This document shows, one piece after another, positions 32,014 to 43,447 of a stretch of DNA of 64,000 nt. How positions within the stretch are numbered: position 1 is the stretch's first letter; each line of letters begins with the position of its first letter. The notes under the pieces were generated by a model that was given only the letters and a program-made list of their open reading frames with translations, did no database searches and was not told where the DNA came from. The DNA comes from Aphanomyces cochlioides (lineage: Eukaryota; Oomycota; Saprolegniomycetes; Saprolegniales; Verrucalvaceae). Made by a program: the position numbers and the translations under genes. The DNA is taken from the NCBI GenBank assembly GCA_019828595.1, contig JAHQRK010000011.1:434001-498000 (forward strand), given 5' to 3'.

Positions 32014-33133
32014 CTACTTGGATCCTTTCTCTTCTTCCATGAGCTCGTCTAAGTTATCCTCGACATCTTCCATGTACAGCGAAGCATCCATCTTCTCGGC
32101 AGCTTCGTCGACAGGTCGGTACGCAGGTTTTTCCTCGTCGTCGTCTTCGTTGTCAGGCCGAACTTCATATTCGTCTTCAGCAGCATCGTCGTCGTCTCGG
32201 AAAAGCGATGGATCGTACGAGAACAAAGCACGACCACTGAGTACGCCACGGCCGCCAGTCTTCTTGGCTTCTTCTTTTCGCCGCTTTTCTTCTTCGGCAG
32301 CTTTTCGTGCAACCTTCTCCAGCTTCCACTTGGCAAACGATTCCTCGGTAACTGGAGTGCCACCGCCAGCGCCGAGCTTGGCACGTTGCTGCTCGATGAT
32401 TTCTTCGATACTGATTTCCTCAGCCTTCTTTCCCTTTGCGGCTTCGCGCTCTGCCTTTGTCTGAAACACGTAGCCTGGTGGCAATGCGTGGCGATACTTG
32501 CAAGACTTGCCGCCATTGGGACATGTCCAGAACCAGCCGTACTGCGACTTTTCAATAGCGTCGAGGAAATATTTGCACACGATATCGGTTTGGTTCGCAA
32601 CCTTTTGGCCATGCTTCTCGTTAATGACATCTTCCAACTTCTTTTGATCCCAGTCATCAATCTTGTCCTGCTGTTTGGCGTCACGGTCGTCTTCGTACAA
32701 GTTGATCTTAGTAGCCTTCTTGCCGACACTCAAGTCGTGTGAGAACTTGCATCGGGCGCCTTTAGCACATGTGGCTTGTTTGAAGAATTCACACACAATA
32801 GTCTTGGGATCGACACCAAGCGGAACCTGTAGAAATGCGTAAGCCCAAGCGACCGAGAGAATGCAAAACCTTGGGCTGAATGATGGCTGCAATGAAAAGT
32901 TCGTTCATTTGCTTTTCCATGGCTTGTTTGGCCAACTGAGCCGCTTTTTTCTCCTCTTGCTTTTTTCGTTCCTGCGCTTCGCTCGTCCCTTTCACTTGAT
33001 GTGTCACCTGTTTAATGTAGTTTTGCACATTCTTGCTCTTGTTCTTGTTCTTCAAGCCAAACGTCTTGTCTTCTACGATCTTCTCCTTGGCCTTTTGGAC
33101 CGTCTTCTTCGATAGACCTTGCTTGGGACCCAT
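32014..33133 (-). CDS. ZC3H15: CCCH zinc-finger protein ZC3H15 (DFRP1) homologue
   Basis: Two exons: 33133-32870 and 32826-32014, intron 43 nt, 358 residues. The N-terminus (MGPKQGLSKKTVQKAKEKIV, FGLKNKNKSKNVQNYIKQV) is the hallmark of the DFRP1 family. Two CCCH fingers follow: CEFFKQATCAKGARCKFSH (C-x7-C-x5-C-x3-H) and a longer one from CKYFLDAIEK to CPNGGKSCKYRH. The C-terminal half has ALPPGYVFQTKAERE and an acidic tail. The family binds and stabilises the GTPase DRG1 and associates with translating ribosomes. A CCGGAT palindrome lies 53 bp upstream. Confidence 0.93.
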
Positions 33134-33185
33134 GCTTGCCAATGCTTTTTGTCTCCACGAACGAAAGACCCATGTTAACCGGAAC

Positions 33186-33195
33186 ATCCGGATAA
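33186..33195. promoter_or_regulatory. CCGGAT palindrome upstream of ZC3H15
   Basis: ATCCGGATAA, 53 bp upstream of the minus-strand ATG at 33133. Confidence 0.5.
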
Positions 33196-33295
33196 CAATT
33201 CTATTTGTGTAAATTCAGCGAATTAATTTGTCGTAAAATGATTTACTGCTATTTCATTGGTGTATTTATTTTTTATTTATGCCAATTAAATCGAA

Positions 33296-33781
33296 TTAAT
33301 AGACTGTAGCTCGTTTCTCGAAAAAGTCGACCAAATAAGCTTGAATGTCATCAGGCATGTCACGAAGCACCGAGTCCATGGCCAAGCTGAGCGCAGGATG
33401 AACCTTGCGATCAAAATAAACTTGAGGCTGCAATTGCTAGAAGAAGTATTCGTGATTCTCCAAGCTGCATCCGTGGGTCTTACTGTCTTTTTGAACCGCG
33501 AGGCGTCAATCGGCCCACGAATATACAATGCTAGGAACGCTGACACTTGCTCTGGACGATGGAGCATGAGTTCTTCCAATGCTTCCGAGATGAACGGGTC
33601 CAAGTGGTGGATCATGTATTCGTATTTCGAATCCAGTTGCTGGGCAAGCCGTTGATCTTTGTTGCGGTATCGAGCTTGAACTAAAGCGAGGTATTACGCG
33701 GCACATTGCAGCCTCGTAGTGCTTACCTTTCTCCAACTGCTCTCGTAGAGTTACAAGGCCTTGCGACTTGTCTTCGGCCAT
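33296..33781 (-). CDS. 130-residue protein with two RIIa/DPY30-like segments
   Basis: Three exons: 33781-33727, 33680-33484 and 33436-33296, introns 46 and 47 nt. A short helix (GLVTLREQLEK, then RNKDQRLAQQLDSKYEYM) precedes LDPFISEALEELMLHRPEQV-SAFLALYIRG. After the second splice, VHPALSLAMDSVLRDMPDDI-QAYLVDFFEKR repeats the pattern. Both fit the RIIa/DPY30 dimerisation fold (x-P-x2-x-GL-x-L-x3-RP-x-D-x5-LA-x-YL). In other eukaryotes such small proteins sit in cilia (radial spokes, sperm fibrous sheath) or in Set1 complexes. Oomycete zoospores are flagellated, so an axonemal role is possible (inference). The promoter with three CCGGAT elements is shared with the divergent pyrophosphatase gene. 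Confidence 0.65.
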
Positions 33782-33873
33782 GCGCACTTACTTACCCAGT
33801 CGACTGTTGACGCTGGGTGCTATTTTTGCCATCAAGTGCCGTTTCACAATCAAGAATGACCTTGATGGATTGA

Positions 33874-33921
33874 ATCCGGATAATATATATTTCTATCCGG
33901 AGGAATGAGGATCATCCGGAT
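33874..33921. promoter_or_regulatory. three CCGGAT elements in a divergent promoter
   Basis: ATCCGGATAA at 33874, TATCCGGA at 33894 and ATCCGGAT at 33914, between the starts at 33781 (minus) and 34061 (plus). Confidence 0.55.
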
Positions 33922-34060
33922 CTTCCAAGAGGGTTGCCACGTGGACTTAGATTCACCATAGTGAACTCAAGATAAAACTAGTTCAACTCTATAATATAAT
34001 CAAACGAGACTATCAATTTATATGGGTTTGAACAAGTGAGCTGTCATTTTCAAGTTGATC

Positions 34061-36510
34061 ATGCGGCATCACAGTGAGCCGCATCAAAATCTCATGGAGT
34101 TTGGCTTGCATGGCGAGCGCAATGCGACGTCAGCCTATGCCAAGAAAGTCGACTTGAACATGCCGATCGCTGTGATCACAGTCGTGGGTTTCATCTTGTT
34201 TCTCATCTCGTCGTCGTTCCGCCCGATTGTGTTGGTACTTACGTTTTGCGGCTACGGTGCAGTCTTTTCACTCTACTTGTGCAACTGGGTCTTGTCCAAA
34301 GATGATGGCACGCCGGAAATGCGCGAAGTTTCGGTCCCAATTCGCGAAGGTGCGGAAGGATTCCTTCGAATTCAATACACAGCGATTGCTCAAATTGCAG
34401 TTGGTTTGGCTCTCTTGATCTTTTTCAGCTACTTCCTGCGACCCAACAGTCTCCACGCGTCAGGCGTCGAGAAGCTTGGCAATGTCATGCTGGGCCTCTT
34501 GGGTGCTATCTCGTTTGGATTGGGTGCGGTTTGCTCAGCTGGTGCTGGTTACATTAGCATGTTCGTCTTATCTCTTGATCCTCTTTGGCTCATTTTGGAG
34601 TTGTAGGTGGGTCTCTGCACAATCTAATATCCGTGTTGCCAGTGCAGCTCGTCGGTCATACGGAGAAGCGCTGTTGATTTGTTTCCGTGGTGGCGCGTTT
34701 TCAGCTGTCTTGGATATTACGCTTTGTGTGGCAGGTGTGAGTATTCTCTACGTTTTGCTCCACTGGGCATTCACCCCATTGGTATCCTCAACGGAAATCC
34801 CAATGCTTATGGTCGGCTACGGTTTTGGTGCATCTTTTGTCGCTCTTTTCATGCAACTGGGTGGTGGTATTTACACCAAAGCTGCTGATGTTGGTGCAGA
34901 TCTGGTTGGCAAAGTTGAACAAGGTATCCCTGAGGACGATCCTCGCAACCCTGCTGTCATTGCCGATTTGGTTGGTGACATGGTTGGTGATTGTGTCGGT
35001 AGTAGCGCTGATGTGTTTGAATCCGTTGCTGCCGAAATTATTGGTGCCATGATACTTGGCGGCTCGTTGGCCAAGGAAGGGCACGTTCAGTCGGCAGTGT
35101 CCTTTGTCTTCTTTCCTGTCGTTGTCCATGCTTTCGACATCATCGTTTCGTCAATTGGTATTTTGGTCGTCACTGCTCCCAGCCCGAATGAGACTGATCC
35201 CATGACCACACTCCAACGTGGCTACACAGTCACCTTGATTTTGGCACCTTTGGCGTTTGCTTTCAGTACACATTGGCTCCTCTACACTGAGTCAGCTCCC
35301 GGTGCTTGGTTCAATTTCTTCCTCTGTGGTCTGGTTGGCATGGTGACAGCCTACGTGTTTGTCAAGTCTACTCAATACTACACAGATTATGCGTACGCTC
35401 CAGTCCGAAGCATTGCCAAGGCCAGTACAACAGGCCACGGTACCAACATTATTACCGGCGTGGCCGTGGGCATGAAGTCAACAGTTGTGCCAACGATTAT
35501 GGTCAGTTTCAGTGTAATTGCTGCCTACCACTTGGGTGCATCCTCAGGTATTGGAGGTGTGTACAATCGAACGGGTGGCTTGTTTGGTACGGCTGTGGCT
35601 ACCATGGGTATGTTGAGCTCAGCTGTATTTGTGTTGGCAATGAACAATTACGGTCCAATTGCTGACAACGCAGGTGGTATTGCTGAAATGAGCAGTCAGC
35701 CAGAATATGTTCGTGATGCCACAGACAAGTTGGATGCAGCAGGTAATGTCACCAAGGCTATCACCAAAGGTTATTCCATCGGGTCTGCCGCTTTGGCTTG
35801 CTTCGTCTTGTTTGGAGCTTTCATGGACGAATTCAGTGCATTCGCTGGGGTGCCTTTCACGACAGTCGATATAGCCACTGTTGAAGTTCTTGTTGGTGGA
35901 CTCTTGGGAACCATGATGGTCTTCTTCTTCACCGGGCTTGCTGTCGCCGCAGTTGGTGACACGGCTGGTGAAGTCGTGATCGAAGTGCGCCGTCAGTTCG
36001 AAATGTACCCTGGTATCATGCAAGGGACGCAAAAACCTGACTACCGCACGTGTGTCGCTCTTGTGACCAAGGCAGCGCTTAAGCAAATGCAACTTCCTGG
36101 GCTTTTGGCTGTGCTTATGCCAGTTGCTGTTGGACTTATCTTCCGAGTGGTAAGTCTCTTTCAAAATGAGTTTGGTCTGACATCCTCAACAGATTGGCGA
36201 ATACCAAAACAAGCCTCTATTGGGTGCCGAAGTTCTCGCGGGCTATCTGATGTTTGGCACTGTGACTGGCATTATGATGGCTTTGTTCTTGGACAACGTT
36301 GGTGGCGCATGGGACAACGCCAAGAAGTACGTGGAATTGGGCAACTTCGGTGGCAAGGGCAGCGATGCTCATAAGGCCGCAGTAACTGGTGACACTGTTG
36401 GCGACCCTTTCAAGGACACGGCTGGTCCTGCTCTCCACGTTGTGATCAAATTACTTTCAACGACGGTATTGGTGTTGGGTCCTCTCTTCGTCACACACGT
36501 CTCGTCGTAA
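34061..36510 (+). CDS. membrane-bound H+-translocating pyrophosphatase, K+-independent type
   Basis: Three exons: 34061-34560, 34607-36149 and 36193-36510, introns 46 and 43 nt, 786 residues with about 16 membrane helices. The catalytic segments are intact: [58 protein letters not shown] and, in the last exon, [18 protein letters not shown] with [17 protein letters not shown]. At the position that separates the two classes the sequence is [10 protein letters not shown] with Lys, as in K+-independent (AVP2-like) enzymes, not Ala as in K+-dependent ones. It pumps protons into acidic compartments using pyrophosphate. The exon 1/2 junction reconstitutes SMWVSAQSN. The stop lies 27 bp from that of the convergent neighbour. 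Confidence 0.94.
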
Positions 36511-36537
36511 TTGTCGACAGCGTAATATAAGAATAAT

Positions 36538-37939
36538 CTACATCTGGCTTCGTACAATCGAGTATGGAAATATTGGATTGTCGATGCGGTTCAGCGATGC
36601 ACCCCGGAGAACACCATGGTTTGACCACATCGTGAATGGTTGTGGTTGGATAGATGCATGCCGCGAGAGTACGCGACGGCAATGCCGGACAAGTTCTTCT
36701 ATCGCAGATGTTAGCATCACATTGTGTGGGCGAGTGAGCAGTCGTATCACTTTGAAGGCACCATCGAGCGCGTTCCAGGCAAAAAAGACACCTACACGCC
36801 TCCAAGTTGGCACATCAATTCGTTCGAGGTCTAGGGCCCCGCACATGTAGATCCAGGATGACTCCGAAACCTGTGGTCACATATAAAGTCATTTTTGTGT
36901 TTGAAGCTACGTACACAAAGATATCGCAAATCGTAGTCGTGGAGATGGAACGGACGAAATGCAGCGTAGGTGTCAAGCAGTGATCGTAGGAAGGTTTCAA
37001 TATCGAAAGTGGTTTGATGTTTGCACTAAGGGAAGGTGTAAAAGTAAATTTGTCGGCTGAAGTACCTCGCAAATGAGCTTGTTCAATACATGGGGCTGGG
37101 GACTCTCTTGAGCTATTTCAACAGGAAATTCAGATGGATGATACCAAGCCGTTGTCACTACGTGGAAGCAGTTAAACAATTTTAAGCTCGTAGCTCTGGA
37201 ACGTACATGGACGAAACACCTCGGTTGCTCCGTTCAACGTCATCGACAAAAGGAGTAAGGAGCTTCCAACGTGAAACACGAGTTGATTTGTTGCTGGAAC
37301 AATGAACCAAGACTGACGCACAGGAGTTGTAAGTGAAAGAGAAAACAAGAGTGCCGTCGACTGCTCGGCTTTTTGACAAAGTAATGGGCCAGGAGCTATG
37401 GTAATGTGGCACGAGGTTTGACCACGTGTGCTTAATGTTGCAATAACGAGTTTTTCGTCATGGCTTTCCCAGATACAAAGCTCCATGTCATCTAGATATT
37501 ACAGTTGATTTTTGTTGGAAGAGTCATGTCTACCGTCCAGTTCATATTCGTCCTGTGATAAAGTAGTTCGTGTAGGGCCGACATTGATTTGCATCACTTT
37601 ATCGCGTGAAACAAGCGATTTTCCGCATGGATTGAATCCTCGCCAATAAATTTGTGCTCTTTGACCCCACGTTCTATAGAAAACTATGTCGCACTCAGCA
37701 TCATGACACAGAAAAGACAAGTCGACACACTTACGCAAGTATCGACCGTTGTTGCTGAATCCCATCAATACAGCTTGATCCTCCACTTGGGCGACGTCTT
37801 GAAAGTTCCATGCCATTCTTCTCTTCATTTTAACGTTGCGTGGACGTCCATGGACCTCTCGTACTGCGAGATCTGCATGAATGTTCTTGTTGTCGCGACG
37901 CATATCCAAGGTTGGCGCTTTTTTTGATATGGTGGTCAT
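36538..37939 (-). CDS. uncharacterised protein, DCAF15-like N-terminus
   Basis: Six exons: 37939-37735, 37683-37534, 37491-37207, 37157-37066, 37025-36915 and 36870-36538, introns 40-51 nt, 391 residues, all phases consistent. The pattern VLMGFSNNGRYLLFYRT, then a DEYELD-x-MELCIWE stretch and EKLVIATLSTR, resembles the start of DCAF15, a WD40-like substrate receptor of CRL4 ubiquitin ligases (GFSKCGRY..., DLYLTVCEW...KVIVFG). The rest (LTTAWYHPSEFPVEIAQES; SLNRIDNPIFPYSI at the end) shows no known motif to me. The gene model is firm, the family call is weak. Confidence 0.65.
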
Positions 37940-37948
37940 TCGAACTCG

Positions 37949-38024
37949 TCATTGGATTGGTTAAAACTGGGCGCTTTTGATTGGTCCATAGAATTAAGCA
38001 TATGATTTGATTGGCTAAAAATTC
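37949..38024. promoter_or_regulatory. CCAAT-box cluster in a divergent promoter
   Basis: CATTGGATTGGTTAAAA (37950), TTTGATTGGTCC (37977) and TTTGATTGGCTAAAAATT (38007) lie between the starts at 37939 (minus) and 38121 (plus); no CCGGAT element here. Confidence 0.5.
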
Positions 38025-38120
38025 ATCTTAACAATTGTATATGGTGATAGCCTCTTATAATAAATATTTTGGCCTGTCTTGGGATCAAGAAACCTTTGAC
38101 AAATTATACGTCTCGACACA

Positions 38121-40954
38121 ATGCAGTCGAGAATGGATGCGATTTCCCAAGCACGCGCGCTTGGCCGCGTCGAAGGAAGAGCAGAAGCTCTAGAAGAGAT
38201 TGCATCGCTCCATGCACAGATCGCCGAGTTGCATGGACGAATAGAAGACATGACGCTGGCGCGGGAACGTCAAACCAAGGAGCTCTTGTCGAATTTGTAC
38301 AAACAACTCAAGGCGACATTTAAGCAGTACACGGAACCTCTCACGCCGAAACAAGTTGTTGAGATCTGCAAACCTTGTCTTCGTTGTGTAGCTGAAGGAA
38401 ACTTTGTCCCTATGGGCCCTACGCAACAAGAAAACAATATCCCGCCGTCGACGATGCCACAAGATACACAAACACCCGACAGAAATCATATGAAAGATTT
38501 GCTGAGCCAAGAAAACAAGTTTCCTCAACCTGTTCAAGCAAGCAATGTGATTCCTGTGGAGATCCATCCCCTCATAGATGAGACAGAAGTATTCTACGAC
38601 CAGGATGTCACACATATTGAAGATCTTCCTCGTGCACCTGGACCAAGTGTTTGCATTTCTGGAAGCGAAAAGATCGGAGTCGGCCATGGCGCATATATGG
38701 TCTACGTGATCGAGCTCCATGATCAAGTATGTGTAATTCTCACTGTCTCACTTATCTACACCTGAGGGTAAAGCGATCAGTATCGTCAAACGAAGGTACA
38801 AAGACTTCGTTTGGTTATGGGAACGGCTCTCTGCTGCATATGCCCAGGCCTGTGTACCTTCACTACCCCCAAAAAACTCTATTCGGAATCACTCGCGTTT
38901 CCAACCAGCATTTACGGAGAAGCGCAAGCGAGTCTTACAGCGATGGCTGCAATACATCCATATCCACTTCATCTTTGGCCTTTCCTCCTTCATGCAATCT
39001 TTTCTCCACGATCCAGTTTTGCCCGATGTGCCGCTTCCAGCAACACCTTCCCTATCAATCGAAGCCTCATTATCCTTCCGAAAACGAACTTCCTCTCACG
39101 ACAAACGCCTGGATCAAAGCTTTAAGAAGTTGCAAGAACCCATCGCCCCCATGCAACGCCAACTCCACACCGTCGTAAAGAGCACAGAGAGCGTTATGAA
39201 AGCCCACACTGAGACGAATAGCGCTATCGACGGCATGCAACATCACTGTAGTGCCTTGGTTTCATTTGAGTGGAATCATGAACGACAGACCTCGCCGTGG
39301 GATGCCTGGCGAGAAATTGCTCCATCCACCATGCGTCTCCACCAACAATCCACCGAGGTACCAGTAAAATCCTGTGGATCTTTGGCATCTCAATCAAAAT
39401 GGCGTAGATTTGGGAAGTCTTTGTCCAAGAACCTTGCAGTTTTCAAGTCGAACATGTATCTCTATCAACTGAAGCGTATCTTTCTAATGCCAAGCTGCGT
39501 AGGTTCTACCCAGATTCGAGCGACAAGTGCACGACTTGGGCAAAGATCTCTCGCCAGCCAAGCTAGATAAAATGTGCATCGAATCGGATGAGCTTCAATA
39601 CGTCCGTGCCAAGACGCTTGTGGCGAGTTTTCTCCACGCAGCCGAACAATTCCACCAAAGTCACCGCCGCATGAAAGAAGAATGGATGGAGCTGAGGAAT
39701 CAACACTTCCCACATAGTGTGAATGGAAAAGAGCCCTCTAAGCCTCGTCCATCATCGGAGGAAGCCTTGTATTCCCAAGACGATGAAGAGGACGATGCGA
39801 CCGAAGCGAGAAATTTATTCGGAGATCATGATGCAGAGGAAGCCCGCACGCTGTTTAGTGGTGGAAATGATGAGTCGTCTTCAAGCGATGAAGATGCTGG
39901 TCCTACCGATTGGGACTTGTACATTGACCGAGCGCGACGAAAGCAAAAATCAAAAGCCAAAGCTCTCGCGGTGCAAAAGCAAGCCGCCATGACTGCAGAA
40001 GAAGTACGCAGCAAAATTCTCGATGGAGTATGCCTATTATCTTATGTAGATGACGCGCAAAGTCAAGAAGCGACCTCAGAGTCTAAATTGGCCCATCAAA
40101 CGAAGCTCCAACCTTCGCTTGGACGAACGAGTCAAGCAGCAACATCAACAGCCAGGAGCACACAAACATCGCAGTGCCAGTAGTGCTGATGCTGCGCCAG
40201 GTGAGAAAGATCATTTCTGCTCTTCATTTTTATCGTGGAGTAGACGAAGCTCCTCAAGTTCCAGGTGGCATTCGACGAAGTGCAAGCACCGTCGAGATAG
40301 CTTCCTCAGGTATTTCCTTTGAAGCAAAGATGTTGGCTAACATTTTGCTGTCTAGAATCTCTTGCTCGAACAACCAGTGTGCCGACTAATGGAAGTGCCA
40401 ACTGGATCGAAGTTCAAACGACAGATGGACAAGTTTACTATTACCACAAGCTGACTCGGACAACAAGATGGACCAAGCCAGATCAAGCCACGATAGACAG
40501 TATGGAAGAGCGTCTTGTGGCTCAACATGAAGCTACGCAACGTCGACTAGAGGTGCAGTCCTCCTAACTGATAATTTTGCTGAAAAACGCTGTGTAGGAA
40601 CGACGACAGTGGCATGAAAATCATCGAAAGCATCAAGAGGAGGAAGCAAAAGAAGCAGAGACTCTTCGACAGCATATTAATATCCAAGTTACATCCTGGG
40701 CCAAAGACAAGGATGTAGTCGACATGCTCAATTCGCTCCATGAAATCTTCCCATTCAAGGACATGCTCTCTTGCCACGTACAAGACGCCAGCACAAATTC
40801 AGCTGTCAAGAAAGCATACATGAAGGCCGTGCGACAGCTGCATCCTGACAAACTCCTCCCCGCTGACTTTACTCTGGAGCAGCGCATGCTAGGTCAGCAT
40901 CTCTTCACCGCGTTGACCTCGGCGTACCAGCGATACGAATCTACTGCCGCTTGA
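38121..40954 (+). CDS. PX-BAR-WW-J domain protein (sorting nexin joined to auxilin-like J domain)
   Basis: Eight exons: 38121-38726, 38767-39357, 39408-39455, 39503-40027, 40068-40200, 40244-40309, 40356-40552 and 40598-40954; introns 40-50 nt; 840 residues, phases consistent. Residues about 175-288 are a PX domain (VKRRYKDFVWLWERLS, PSLPPKNSIRNHSRF, KRKRVLQRWLQYI), which binds phosphoinositides. Residues 310-480 are helical and BAR-like (FKKLQEPIAPMQRQLHTVVK, QVHDLGKDLSPAKLDKMCIE). An acidic region follows, then a WW domain at 673-698 (NWIEVQTTDGQVYYYHKLT, RWTKP). The C-terminus (about 760-838) is an auxilin-type J domain (KKAYMKAVRQLHPDKLL with HPD, GQHLFTALTSAYQRYE). It would couple curved endosomal membrane to Hsc70-driven clathrin uncoating. 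The fifth-exon acceptor is the least certain splice. Confidence 0.82.
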
Positions 40955-41021
40955 AGGCCTACGATAACTAAATTGCAAAGTGCTATGGCTTCCTCTGCAT
41001 TGATCATTATAGCTCACGTTT

Positions 41022-41274
41022 CTATTGTCGTTGCGCTCCATACACAGTCCTATCTAGCTTTCTTGGACCCAGCAAAGCTTGCAGTTGTCGTTTATACCTC
41101 TGCTGCACCATCGACTACATCACAATCCTCCAACATCAGATATCCCTGCTGGAGCAAGTCCAAAAGGTAGGGTTTCACTCTAACGCTTGGATTTCCTAGC
41201 GTCTCAAGCTTATGGGAGCTCATTGTGGCGTCTTTGGTCTTTGCGAATGCTTGATGATCGTGCTGCCACGTCAT
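41022..41274 (-). CDS. hypothetical 70-residue protein
   Basis: Two exons fit: 41274-41098 and 41057-41022, intron 40 nt. The chain starts MTWQHDHQAFAKTKDATMSS and continues PYLLDLLQQGYLMLEDCDVV, ending TVYGAQRQ. No family recognised. Support is the open frame, the GT-AG intron, and a divergent CCGGAT promoter shared with the dioxygenase gene. A plus-strand ORF at 40985 overlaps and is less likely. Confidence 0.4.
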
Positions 41275-41308
41275 GGCCTTGAATATGGACAACGATCGAT
41301 GTCGATGA

Positions 41309-41334
41309 TTCCGGATAAATGGTCTATCCGGATA
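41309..41334. promoter_or_regulatory. paired CCGGAT palindromes upstream of TMLH
   Basis: TTCCGGATAA at 41309-41318 and TATCCGGATA at 41325-41334, 70-100 bp before the ATG at 41405 and 35 bp from the divergent ATG at 41274. Confidence 0.55.
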
Positions 41335-41404
41335 CCAAGTTGCACTATTTTTGTGTATGATACGTCAACGATGTCATTTCCGCTTCTTCTTTGGTCCGAG
41401 CGTC

Positions 41405-42777
41405 ATGTTGGGCCGCTTGCTTCGTGGATCGTCCCTTCCCGCTACGTCCAGGACACTCTCAAGTGTCTGGCGCTCTGTCCATACGAGTAGCAACCGCCCC
41501 TTGATTGCGGTGTTGAAACCAGTCGACGATGCGATCCAAGTCGATTGGGAGGATGGATTTTCGGCCAAGTTTCATCGTGCGTGGCTCCGCGATAATTGCA
41601 CATGTGTGTCTTGCCGACATCCCACGACACTCCAACGACAAATTCTCACTGCTAAGATTCCATTGCACCCGACCGGCAATGCCCAGATCGAACAGGATGG
41701 CGCATTGGCGATTCAATGGGACGATGCCGTGGTGTGTTTATCATGATTTGGATCCAAGTCATCTGACGACGCCTCTAGGAAGGATCTGACTGCAAGCACA
41801 GTATCTTCTCCGCCGAGTGGCTGCGAGATCATGCATACGCGAAGGAATCTGGATACAATCAGCATTTTCGTCAACAACGCACAGACAAGAAGACCCTGTG
41901 GGGTGCCAAAGATTTTAAATTCCCCACGACTACTTACGAATCTGTCATGGACGAAGGCTTTCGTGACAGTATGCAGCAGCTCCAGGAGTTTGGTGTTATC
42001 TTGGTATGAATTATCCTCTTCTCATCAAGACCTTACGCTGGAGTTAGATCAAGAACACACCGTCCACGATGGACGACACGGAAAAATTCGCACGAAAAAT
42101 TGGATTTGTCATGGAAACAATCTACGGCGGCATGTGGACCACTCGTCCTGCGGATCCCGAAAACAGCTACAAGGACACCGCGTCAACAAATTTAGCTCTG
42201 GGACCACACACTGACTGCACATACTTGTATGAACCACCGGGTCTTCAAATCTTCAATTGTGTACGCCAAGCAGCAGCTGAGGGCGAGGGCTCCAGTCGAT
42301 TCGTTGACAGCTTTTTCGTGGTCGAGTGGTTGCGCGAAAATGCCCCAGACGCTTATAAATTCTTTTGCGAGACAGCTTTGCCAGCGTACTGCCTTGACGA
42401 CGATGTGTCGTTGCACGTGATGAAGCCTATGATTCAGCTTGATGCTCATGGCCAAGTTGAGTCGTTCCGATTCAACGACTACGATCGTGCTCCATTGACG
42501 CACTTGAGCTTTGATCAAGTTGGTGCGTACTACAAGCACCACAAGACACTATGGCGCGCAATTTCTGAGGTTTGTCTGCAATTTCAACCCCCCGGTCACT
42601 GTTTGCTGACTGTAGAACGAAGTCGTGCACAAGATGGACGTGGGAGACATGATCGTCGTTGACAACCATCGTGTGATGCATGGACGGCACGCTTTCCACG
42701 GCGAACGAGCGCTTGTGGGGTGCTACATTGGCCGTTCCGAGTATGATTCGCGGCTGCGCACCCTCGGCCTTCTCTGA
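41405..42777 (+). CDS. TMLHE: trimethyllysine dioxygenase (carnitine biosynthesis)
   Basis: Four exons: 41405-41731, 41779-42003, 42048-42569 and 42616-42777, introns 44-47 nt, 411 residues. The ATG at 41405 begins a mitochondrial-type presequence (MLGRLLRGSSLPATSRTL); an ATG at 41357 is possible. The N-terminal zinc-binding segment reads WLRDNCTCVSCRHP. The 2-oxoglutarate/iron core has LGPHTDCTYLYEPPG (His, Asp), RFNDYDRAPL, and VVDNHRVMHGRHAF with the second His; GCYIGRSEYDSRLRTLGL closes it. The endings YYKHHKTL and GCY-x-R favour trimethyllysine over gamma-butyrobetaine hydroxylase, though the two are close relatives. It makes 3-hydroxy-trimethyllysine, the first step to carnitine. Confidence 0.88.
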
Positions 42778-42826
42778 AGATCTTTCTTTTTCCACAATGA
42801 CACTTTGTCTTAGACACAATCCGTAA

Positions 42827-43166
42827 GCATACAAATATCAAGTCAAACCACATTTGTACCGAAATGTAGAGATTTCAACTTTCTCTTGATTTCACTATAG
42901 ACCAGTCCTCCCACATCGCCCTGGATTGTACGACGCAAAAAGCTCCACTTTGAACTGCAGTGGCAAGAACGGGGAAGCAGAACGGTATCGTCACACGACT
43001 GTATAGCGCCTTCATCCACGTTGCCACCTTTTCTCCGTTCTTTCGTTCATCCAGTGTGGTGCATTTTTTCCACTCTGGAATCAAGTATACAAAAATCAAG
43101 TATAAAAGTAGATACCGAGTTACTCACCGATATGTGATATATTCTAAAGCATACAAAAATCAAGTC
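42827..43166 (+). repeat. three copies of (G)(T/C)ATACAAA..TCAAGT motif
   Basis: GCATACAAATATCAAGTC at 42827, GTATACAAAAATCAAGTATA at 43085 and GCATACAAAAATCAAGTC at 43149, all in the same orientation, in the spacer before the FYVE-like gene. Apart from a minus-strand ORF at 43165-43398 with coding character (FILARRLPLSTFNPAVTYIE) that I cannot place, the 42778-43447 spacer has no gene. Confidence 0.6.
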
Positions 43167-43447
43167 ATTTCTCACTCCTGTCAAAAAGAGGCAGAATCTC
43201 GCCAGCAAAAACAGGACAGGATCGATCCAAGCCGCCGTTCAAGGGGCCGCCGTCCTCAAGGATGCAATCCCAGGGATACAGAACACTATCTTCGATGTAG
43301 GTGACGGCGGGGTTGAACGTAGAGAGGGGGAGCCGGCGGGCCAGAATGAAGCGGGCATGTGTGCGGTATAATGATCTGTTTTGACCGTTGTGTGACACGA
43401 GTATCTCATTGGGTGAGTCGTGCGACTTGCGCTACCACTTGGTAATA

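Noticed and set aside
40028..40049. A 22-nt intron (GTATGC...ATGTAG) in the PX-BAR-WW-J gene
   Set aside because: Much shorter than any other intron here; a 40-nt intron with acceptor at 40067 keeps the frame equally well.
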